5,261 bases of DNA from an uncultured Pirellula sp. (GTDB lineage Bacteria; Planctomycetota; Planctomycetia; Pirellulales; Pirellulaceae). The DNA is taken from assembly GCA_903892365.1 (NCBI GenBank), contig CAITIF010000333.1, forward strand, positions 1 to 5,261, read 5' to 3'. The first letter of the stretch is position 1. Each line of letters starts with the position of its first letter. The notes beneath the pieces are model-generated. The model did not search any database and was not told the DNA's origin. It saw only the letters and a program-made list of their open reading frames with translations. The position numbers were made by a program, and so were the translations under genes. This document shows, piece by piece, positions 1-5,261 of the stretch.

Positions 1-88
1 AGACCGTGCCACCAGCAGAACTATCAACGCGACGCAAATCGGAAACTTTACCAACAACCACGGAAGAACGAGTCGACTCGCCTACCAT
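1..88 (-). CDS. 5' end of a possible fourth operon gene, cut by the window edge
   Basis: An ATG at 88 overlaps the end of gene 3 by 7 nt (ATGGTAG) and opens a frame of 29 complete codons that runs off the left edge without a stop. The visible product begins MVGESTRSSVVVGKVSDL and continues with RRVDSSAGGTV. Purines occupy the first position in most codons, as expected for coding sequence, and a weak GAG lies 7 nt upstream. No family can be recognised from so little. A competing frame exists on the same strand: the gene 3 frame, read past its TAG stop, stays open to the edge and is strongly hydrophobic, but it lacks an ATG and would need a TTG start. I favour the ATG frame on codon pattern and operon spacing. 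Confidence 0.45.
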   Translation of the reverse strand, partial: MVGESTRSSVVVGKVSDLRRVDSSAGGTV

Positions 89-2244
89 TCTTTTGCTCGG
101 TAAACAAGAGAAGTAGCCATCTCCCATAGTGACTCGATCGGAGTTCGCTGACCGACCGAGATTCGAACCGAAGCCAGTGCATTGGCAATGGGGCTCCACT
201 CTTTTTTCTCAAGTTCAACGAGGATCGAATAGGTCGTGTACTCGGGCTTCATTTCTTGTTCCGAAACCATTTCAGAACCGAACAGGACATCGCTTCGCAA
301 AGCCTTCGGAGTTCTACTGATGCTTTCCGCCGATATCGATTTGACCACCCCAGAGAGTGTGCGTCGAGGTGATTGGTCGAGTCGGACTTGAACCAAGGCG
401 CCCACCTTACAATTCCTGACTTCGGTTTCCGGAACAAAGGCTTTGACTTGCCAAGCATCTGGCTGAACAACAAGCCCGATCAATTGACCACGTTCCACGA
501 CCCCTCGATTCATACTCAAGTCGAGGAGCGTCCATCGGTCAGCGATTTGGTTTCCTGCGAAATCAGAATGGGCAGGAATGTCGATCACATCCACAAACAT
601 GCCATCCATGGGGCTGACCAGCGTCAGCGACTCACTCTGTAAAGTCAATTTCTTAAGGCGTTCTCGAATGCCCTGAATCACCTTGGCCAACTCTTCCACT
701 TGCTGAGCCGCAAGGGAATCGTTCACACCTCGATCGGCTAACAGCGAGCTACGCTGGTTGGCAGCTTGTAGCTCCCCTCGGGCCACCATCAATTCCAGTT
801 CCAGTTCCGGCGACTCCATCGCAAGAACTTGCTTGCCTGACTTCACATAAGTTCCATCGTCGGCAGCTTCGGTCAAGATGGCTAGTTGCTTGGCATACAT
901 GGGGCTCATTCGAACCGGCTCGATCAATCCACGCGCAAAGACCGTTTGCTCAAACCGCCAAGTCCCTAGAAACACCAAGAACAGGATCGCACCAACCATC
1001 AGTCCAGCGACCTTGAGCCGACTGAACGAGGTTTCATCGGGTAAGGCAGAGCGGTTCGATCGCCATCCTGCAATCCCAAGCCAAGCAAAAGCGATTGCAA
1101 AGGCCCCGCTGAGTGTTGCAGCAGACTCGGGCATTCGATGCAAGACCAACCAGCGGTGCAGCCCCCAAACCAAAGCCACCAATAGAAACCAACGATAGCT
1201 CCAGGAAACCACATGATACAACGCGAGAAGACCATGCGAACTCGAATGCCTATGCTCGCTTGGCTTGGCAAGCCAACTTCGCCACATCTGCCCCCACGCG
1301 TCGCGACTTTGATCGGAAAGATTGGGAACGCGAACCCAATCTGACAAAACATGGTATCCATCGTATCGCAAGAGGGGATTCGCATTGAAGCCAATGGTTA
1401 CGATCGTGCAAAACAAAACCACTTGAAGCGAGACGGCTCGCACCGAAGGTTCTGTGGAATTCAACCAGACGATGCTGGCGGCCATCGCCAACAGCAATTC
1501 GATATAAATGCCTGCGGCCGAGATCAACATGCGTTTCCAGCGGTCGGGAATCTTCCAAGCATCGCTGACGTCGCAATACAAGCAAGGGATACCGAAGAAG
1601 AACATGACTCCGATCTCTCGGCATTCAGCCCCAGCCCAACGGCAAGCTAACGCGTGCCCAAGCTCATGGAGCCCTTTGATAGCCAGCAGTAAAACCGATA
1701 ACAAAAGAAGCCTATCCCCCCGAAGACTCATCGGCCAAGCAGCAACATCGTGCAGAATTTCTTGCCAGCTTTGCAGCATCCATCCTGCAACGATTAGAAT
1801 GCAAACAACTGCCGACCACATCACCACGGGATGAAACAAACATTTCCCTACGACATCGAACGCATGCAAGCTTCTGGACGGATTCCAGATGGGAACTCGC
1901 CAGGACAGAACCGAACTGAGACATGCCGTGAAGGATAGTGCCCTTGGTCGGTTTCTTCGACCTACGTTGGCCCAATTGCGGTGCAAGAGCAAAGAGGCAG
2001 AATCCAATCGGCGAATTAGATCTTGGACGAACTCCGGAGTCACGTTGCTATCTACCCAACGGACGTTTTGAACAATGCCTTCGATGGTGCGTTTTCCATC
2101 CAAGGATATTGCAATCGCTTTCTCCAGTGCGTTGAAGTAATAGAACTCTCGATGCACCGGATCCTGAGCGACCCACATGTCTCCTCGATCCGCCGCATAG
2201 GGGCTCCAAAGCAAGTCGGTCCGCAACCTCATTCCCAAAGTCAT
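82..2244 (-). CDS. PqqD-like / M50 zinc membrane peptidase / HlyD-like adaptor fusion (720 aa)
   Basis: Third gene; a polytopic membrane protein with three modules. Residues about 8-90 resemble a PqqD-like winged-helix domain (WVAQDPVHREFYYFN, ISLDGKRTIEGI, then a C-terminal helix ending DSASLLL). The membrane core (about 130-430) holds the M50/site-2-protease zinc site: HELGH at 193-197 (coding bases 1654-1668), with ligands His193 and His197 and catalytic Glu194, and NPLLRYDGYH at 289-298 with Asp295 as probable third ligand. The segment PCLYCDVSDAW (220-230) matches what I recall of the YydH-like 'putative peptide zinc metalloprotease' group. Hydrophobic segments lie near 135-157, 178-200, 240-261, 270-288, 350-366, 376-394 and 411-428. 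After the last one comes an adaptor: lipoyl halves near 452-478 and 541-552 flanking a short hairpin (478-540), then a barrel (about 588-700). An odd number of membrane passes would put the PqqD-like domain inside and the adaptor in the periplasm. All active-site residues are present. The start shares ATGA with gene 2; no good Shine-Dalgarno is seen, which fits coupling. Confidence 0.92.
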   Translation of the reverse strand: MTLGMRLRTDLLWSPYAADRGDMWVAQDPVHREFYYFNALEKAIAISLDGKRTIEGIVQNVRWVDSNVTPEFVQDLIRRLDSASLLLHRNWANVGRRNRPRALSFTACLSSVLSWRVPIWNPSRSLHAFDVVGKCLFHPVVMWSAVVCILIVAGWMLQSWQEILHDVAAWPMSLRGDRLLLLSVLLLAIKGLHELGHALACRWAGAECREIGVMFFFGIPCLYCDVSDAWKIPDRWKRMLISAAGIYIELLLAMAASIVWLNSTEPSVRAVSLQVVLFCTIVTIGFNANPLLRYDGYHVLSDWVRVPNLSDQSRDAWGQMWRSWLAKPSEHRHSSSHGLLALYHVVSWSYRWFLLVALVWGLHRWLVLHRMPESAATLSGAFAIAFAWLGIAGWRSNRSALPDETSFSRLKVAGLMVGAILFLVFLGTWRFEQTVFARGLIEPVRMSPMYAKQLAILTEAADDGTYVKSGKQVLAMESPELELELMVARGELQAANQRSSLLADRGVNDSLAAQQVEELAKVIQGIRERLKKLTLQSESLTLVSPMDGMFVDVIDIPAHSDFAGNQIADRWTLLDLSMNRGVVERGQLIGLVVQPDAWQVKAFVPETEVRNCKVGALVQVRLDQSPRRTLSGVVKSISAESISRTPKALRSDVLFGSEMVSEQEMKPEYTTYSILVELEKKEWSPIANALASVRISVGQRTPIESLWEMATSLVYRAKEW

Positions 2245-3161
2245 GGCGCTGCGTCTCGAACGATCGATGCGGTTACGGACATTCCAGGACGAAATGTCCC
2301 TTTCGGATTCTCAAATTCTATAAAAATACGAACCTGGCCGTTCACCGGATTGGCTGTCGGACTAACAAAAGTCACCTTTGCGTCCACCGTTTCGGGTTCC
2401 ATAGGTAACGCGATGGTCACGGATGCTTTCGCCCCTTTGGCAAACCGACTTGCATCCACCGAATCCACGAATGCCTCAAGACGGAGTCGTTCCAGTGACA
2501 TGACTTCGATCATCTTGGTGCTCGGCTCAACCCATTCCCCGGCATTCTTGTCGACAGAGACCACCATGGCTTGCACTGAACTGCGAATCGAATGACGGTA
2601 CAGCATCTGCTGCGATTGCTGGAGTTCAACCTCAGCTTGTTTTCGACCAATCGTCGCAAGAGCCTGATCGAGTCGAAATCGTTCAATCTCAATACTCGCT
2701 CGTTCGGCAACTAATCGATAACGATCCACTTCATTGGCGGGGTAGGTATCGCTTGCAAGCGTGTTGGCTTTGAGAGTACGAGCGAGTTCTTGCTCAGCAA
2801 CTTGAGCGGATTTCTCAGCGAGACGAACATCGACATCACGTTTTTCCTTTGCGGATGCAAGCTCCAAGGCTAACTTGGCTCGTGCAACACTCAGCTTGGC
2901 TTCGTCGGCTCGAATCTTGGCAACCACAGCATTGACTTGGATCATATCCCCTTCAGAAACCAAAACGGAATCGACAACCCCCGAAACTCCAGCCGCGATC
3001 GAAATCGTCTTGATCGGCTTCAGAATGGGATTCTTGACTTGAATCAGATCGGCCTGTTCTTGAGCATTAGCATCGCATACCCAAAGAACGGTTCCTAAGA
3101 CGATTGCGATAGCCATAAGTAACTTGGCCCGTGAAACATTGACGAATACGTCGCGGATCAT
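2241..3161 (-). CDS. Secreted periplasmic adaptor, RND/HlyD membrane-fusion family (306 aa)
   Basis: Second gene; a compact periplasmic adaptor subunit of the type that links an inner-membrane transporter to outer-membrane parts. From Met at 3161 the protein opens with a signal peptide: basic start (RAK), hydrophobic core of about 14-28, and a likely cut after ANA (31-33). Then follow a lipoyl half (about 53-83, with GVVDSVLVSEGD), an Ala/Glu/Arg-rich hairpin (about 86-190), the second lipoyl half (about 190-222), a beta-barrel (about 226-262) and a membrane-proximal-like end (FVSPTANPVNGQVRIF, then GTFRPGMSV). The frame is open to an upstream ATG at 3200, but that start overlaps gene 1 by 29 nt and adds 13 residues before the signal peptide. 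The ATG at 3161 has AAGGA at ideal spacing, so I prefer it. The stop TGA overlaps the ATG of gene 3. No lipobox at the cleavage site, so it is probably soluble periplasmic rather than a lipoprotein. Substrate unknown. Confidence 0.9.
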   Translation of the reverse strand: MIRDVFVNVSRAKLLMAIAIVLGTVLWVCDANAQEQADLIQVKNPILKPIKTISIAAGVSGVVDSVLVSEGDMIQVNAVVAKIRADEAKLSVARAKLALELASAKEKRDVDVRLAEKSAQVAEQELARTLKANTLASDTYPANEVDRYRLVAERASIEIERFRLDQALATIGRKQAEVELQQSQQMLYRHSIRSSVQAMVVSVDKNAGEWVEPSTKMIEVMSLERLRLEAFVDSVDASRFAKGAKASVTIALPMEPETVDAKVTFVSPTANPVNGQVRIFIEFENPKGTFRPGMSVTASIVRDAAP

Positions 3162-3168
3162 ATGAAAT

Positions 3169-3173
3169 TCCTT
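3169..3173 (-). promoter_or_regulatory. Ribosome binding site AAGGA that decides the start of gene 2
   Basis: On the minus strand the sequence reads TAAGGAATTTCATATG. The TAA is the stop of gene 1, AAGGA overlaps it, and 7 nt separate AAGGA from the ATG at 3161. This is the clearest Shine-Dalgarno in the window. It supports the 306-aa form starting directly at a signal peptide over the 319-aa form from 3200. Placing the site on the upstream stop also suggests re-initiation by ribosomes finishing gene 1. Confidence 0.8.
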
Positions 3174-5064
3174 AAAGCCAGAAGCGGCGGTAGGCCGCAT
3201 CGATCATGCTACGAGACCAAACAAACCATCTTGGATGACGACCGCAGGGGATCGATACGGTAACGGATGCGCCAAGTCGTGGATTTTCCAAGGGACTTTC
3301 GGGGACAAAAATCACACTCAGGAACTGGCCTTCCGGCTGAGTGAAAACAGAATGACTCGCTCGAACAAAATGCCCCTTTCCACGATTCCCAATCTCGGAG
3401 ACCAAAGCATACTCCGCGGTTAATTTCGTGTTTGCTTTCAATGCGTTGGAAATCGCATCCATTACATATCCCGACTCCCAATCGGCTACCCGAGATTCAA
3501 TTTGCCAATCACCGTCAAGCTTCGCAATCCGCAACAACATGTCGCCCCTTTTGACGGGGCGGCTTTCCAAAACCATATCCATCTGCCATCCGATGATGGT
3601 GCCCTCCAAGGGGCTGAGCAATTCTAGTCTGGCGATCTCTCGTTCGACGAGGGCTCGTTGTTGCATCAGGTTGGTTCGCTTCGTTTCCAGTTCTGCGATC
3701 TCGCCCGCCAATCGACTGGAAAGGGTATCTGCTTGTTCTTGGTTGGGTCGGATTTGGTTCAAGCTAATGTTCAGCCCTTCGCTCCGTTGTTGGACCAACG
3801 CAATTTCAGAGTCGATCTGATTGATTTGCAATTGAAGCGATGGTGAGCTTAGTACGGCCACGGGTTCATTTTTTTGCACAAGCTGCCCGTCGGATACCGG
3901 AACGGAATCGACGAACCCATCCGAAGGTGCAAAAACAAGAGTCTGTTGAATCGGCTGAAGCGTTCCTGTTGCCTGAATTGTCAGTTCTGTTGGACTGAGA
4001 AAGTACAACACCAGTCCAATCAAGACACAGGCTGCAAGCAGCATCCCCGCTGCACTCCGAAAATGAAATCGAGGGCGATCGAACTTTTTAGCTGTCCAAG
4101 CATCCAAGATCCACGGCGTCACACTTGCAATATGAGGAATCGCAGCACAACTTCGATCTCGATCCATCCACTCGAGGATCAAAAAGTGATTTGCGGTGGG
4201 ATTTGCCAACTTTACTTCGGTGTTGGGTATTGTTTCAACAGCCAGTGCCACTGCGACAGTGGCCTCCATCGTTTTGGCAAACTTCTCGAGCGGTTGGCGA
4301 TTCGGAAATCTTGAAAATGGAGTCTCGTCCAAGTGCATGATTGCTGTAGTTAGTCCAGGTTCCGTTCGATGCGATGGACTGTCGCTAACGGCAACAAAAT
4401 TGGATGAAAGGGATGCGGACTCTTTTCGAAACAAAGTCACGCGATCGGCATCCATGAGGCAACGAAGTCCATCTAATAGAATACGATTTGAATCCTGCTG
4501 GCTTCGGCTTTCCCAAAGTGATTTGGAGATACTTCGCGATTGCTGGAGATGTTGATCGTCTTGCACGCAGCGATGCGTCCGAGGATAAGCGTGAGCAAGC
4601 TCGGCAAACGCCTGAAGCAATTCCATCTTTTCCGAAATCGCCGAAATAAACTCAGGGGTCGAAGGATCGGTTGGTAAAGTCGATTTCGCAATCTCGACAA
4701 CCATGCCTCCCCAGGACCAATTCGTGGCCTCTGCGGAACATCCCAAAAGCACGCCATCCTCTTTCCATTCGCACCATCGTGGTAACAGAGAAGCGCCTTG
4801 GTTCGAAGCCATTTGTTGCAAGCGGTTTTCCGCAATTTCAGCATGGCGATCCTGGGTCGAAGCTACGGGATACCATCGCTTCTTTTCAATAGCAGAGAGA
4901 ACGCAGGATTGTTTGGCACCCAGCAGGACGCTCACTCCTTGAAAGAGCTGCGCGTAGAAACGGGTTGGCGAAGGCTCGGTTCGCGAACTTTTTTCCAATG
5001 CTTCGAATACTTGATCCGCTTGCATCACTGCGGAATTGCCTTGGACTTCCGAGCCAGAATTCAT
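3172..5064 (-). CDS. GAF-like domain / single TM / HlyD-type adaptor protein (630 aa)
   Basis: First gene of the operon; probably an inner-membrane adaptor (membrane-fusion protein) with a cytoplasmic sensor half. Residues about 35-160 and 180-328 look like small-molecule-sensor folds. The second is the more GAF-like, with the stretch DADRVTLFRKE near 205-215 resembling the 'cDRvsl' strand of GAF domains. No signal peptide precedes them, so this half should be cytoplasmic. A single hydrophobic segment lies at about 337-357. After it come a lipoyl half-motif (GFVDSVPVSDGQLVQ, about 383-397), a Gln/Glu-rich coiled-coil hairpin (about 408-480), the returning lipoyl half (SPLEGTIIGW, 484-493) and a beta-barrel to about 605, all expected in the periplasm. 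The tail after 606 is aromatic and basic. The ATG at 5064 has GGA 8 nt upstream; Met14 is a possible alternative start. The stop TAA lies 10 nt before the preferred start of the next gene. The HlyD part is secure, the GAF call is by pattern only, and ligand and partner pump are unknown. Confidence 0.88.
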   Translation of the reverse strand: MNSGSEVQGNSAVMQADQVFEALEKSSRTEPSPTRFYAQLFQGVSVLLGAKQSCVLSAIEKKRWYPVASTQDRHAEIAENRLQQMASNQGASLLPRWCEWKEDGVLLGCSAEATNWSWGGMVVEIAKSTLPTDPSTPEFISAISEKMELLQAFAELAHAYPRTHRCVQDDQHLQQSRSISKSLWESRSQQDSNRILLDGLRCLMDADRVTLFRKESASLSSNFVAVSDSPSHRTEPGLTTAIMHLDETPFSRFPNRQPLEKFAKTMEATVAVALAVETIPNTEVKLANPTANHFLILEWMDRDRSCAAIPHIASVTPWILDAWTAKKFDRPRFHFRSAAGMLLAACVLIGLVLYFLSPTELTIQATGTLQPIQQTLVFAPSDGFVDSVPVSDGQLVQKNEPVAVLSSPSLQLQINQIDSEIALVQQRSEGLNISLNQIRPNQEQADTLSSRLAGEIAELETKRTNLMQQRALVEREIARLELLSPLEGTIIGWQMDMVLESRPVKRGDMLLRIAKLDGDWQIESRVADWESGYVMDAISNALKANTKLTAEYALVSEIGNRGKGHFVRASHSVFTQPEGQFLSVIFVPESPLENPRLGASVTVSIPCGRHPRWFVWSRSMIDAAYRRFWL

Positions 5065-5072
5065 ATTACCTA

Positions 5073-5075
5073 TCC
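5073..5075 (-). promoter_or_regulatory. Weak ribosome binding site of gene 1
   Basis: The minus strand reads GGATAGGTAATATG before the first gene. GGA is 8 nt from the ATG, and a second AGG at 5069-5071 is only 4 nt away. Either is weak, but together they support the start at 5064. Confidence 0.4.
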
Positions 5076-5153
5076 AGCCTAATTTGCTTGCTCCGCTGAC
5101 TACTGATGTTGTGGCTTACCTGCATGTTTTACGGGGCTCGACCAACGTGTTTC

Positions 5154-5224
5154 GAGTACGAGTACGAGTACCATTTCATTGAGTACGAGTACGAGTGCCA
5201 TTTCATTGAGTACGAGTACGATGG
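5154..5224. repeat. 27-bp tandem repeat with nested GAGTAC hexamers
   Basis: There are two full 27-bp units (5154-5180 and 5181-5207) and a partial third (5208-5224). Each full unit is three GAGTAC-type hexamers followed by CATTTCATT. The units differ at one base: the third hexamer is GAGTAC in the first and GAGTGC in the second. The partial unit has two hexamers and then diverges at GATGG. The array therefore has two levels of periodicity, 6 bp and 27 bp. It lies about 90 bp upstream of gene 1. My recollection is that GAGTAC-rich repeats are scattered through planctomycete intergenic DNA; that cannot be checked here. Confidence 0.9.
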
Positions 5225-5261
5225 AAAGCCAATATGCGCAATATCAAAACTAGCGTCTGCG

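Larger units (their letters stand above)
5065..5261. other. Upstream leader region of the operon
   Basis: This 197-bp stretch precedes gene 1 and must hold the operon promoter unless an upstream gene reads in. I see no convincing -35/-10 pair on the minus strand and no hairpin with a T-run. Apart from the tandem repeat, the part nearest the gene (5065-5150) shows no recognisable site. Two stop-free frames cross the repeat to the right edge, one on each strand, so the end of an upstream gene cannot be fully excluded. Confidence 0.6.

Noticed and set aside
999..1394. 131-codon minus-strand open frame inside gene 3
   Set aside because: It is an out-of-frame shadow of the membrane core; the Trp/Gly/Cys-rich product arises from shifted hydrophobic codons.
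2023..2595. 190-codon plus-strand open frame crossing the junction of genes 2 and 3
   Set aside because: It is antisense to two well-supported genes, its product has low-complexity Ser/Thr/Arg composition with no recognisable domain, and it has no convincing ribosome binding site.
3874..4314. 146-codon plus-strand open frame
   Set aside because: It lies antisense within the gene 1 adaptor/TM region, is rich in Cys, Arg and His as expected of a shadow frame, and matches no family.
5108..5145. Possible stem between GTTGTGG and CCAAC, considered as an attC-like site or terminator
   Set aside because: Only a few outer bases pair, there is no conserved core pattern or T-run, and the spacing gives no stable hairpin by eye.
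5154..5224. CRISPR array
   Set aside because: The repeats are directly adjacent with no unique spacers, so this is a tandem repeat, not a CRISPR array.
5231..5245. Possible palindromic operator around TGCGCA (AATATGCGCAATATC)
   Set aside because: Only the six-base centre is symmetric; the flanks match only if a one-base bulge is allowed.
5221..5253. 10-codon plus-strand frame ATG to TAG (MESQYAQYQN)
   Set aside because: Too short, no ribosome binding site, and it begins inside the degenerate end of the tandem repeat.

Overview
The window looks like part of a planctomycete chromosome, most likely from the Pirellulaceae (Rhodopirellula-like). This rests on protein architecture rather than a database match. 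There are two adaptor proteins with large N-terminal additions (GAF-like; PqqD-like plus M50 peptidase) of a kind I associate with that phylum, and an intergenic GAGTAC-type repeat that I also associate with planctomycete genomes. Base composition is moderate, roughly half G+C by eye.

Nearly all of the window is one minus-strand operon, transcribed from right to left. First is a 630-aa GAF-like/one-TM/HlyD-type adaptor (5064 to 3172). Second is a secreted periplasmic adaptor of the RND/HlyD membrane-fusion type (best start 3161, stop at 2241). Third is a 720-aa polytopic protein (2244 to 82) that joins a PqqD-like domain, an M50/site-2-protease-like zinc membrane peptidase (HELGH and an NPLLRYDGYH motif) and a C-terminal HlyD-like adaptor. 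A fourth reading frame starts at 88, inside the last codons of gene 3, and runs off the left edge. Junctions are tight: 10 nt between genes 1 and 2 with a Shine-Dalgarno on the stop codon, a 4-nt ATGA overlap between genes 2 and 3, and a 7-nt overlap into the partial fourth frame. Translational coupling and fixed stoichiometry are likely.

The right-hand 197 bp (5065-5261) is the leader of the operon. It carries a 27-bp tandem repeat with nested GAGTAC hexamers and no promoter I can call with confidence.

Taken together, the operon encodes three different lipoyl/hairpin adaptors and one membrane zinc-peptidase module, with no ABC, MFS or RND pump in view. The nearest precedent by architecture is the YydH-type 'putative peptide zinc metalloprotease' family linked to modified-peptide systems, where PqqD-like domains bind a precursor peptide. 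A peptide-processing and envelope-export machine with a cytoplasmic GAF-like sensor is a reasonable hypothesis, but substrate and pump are not visible here.
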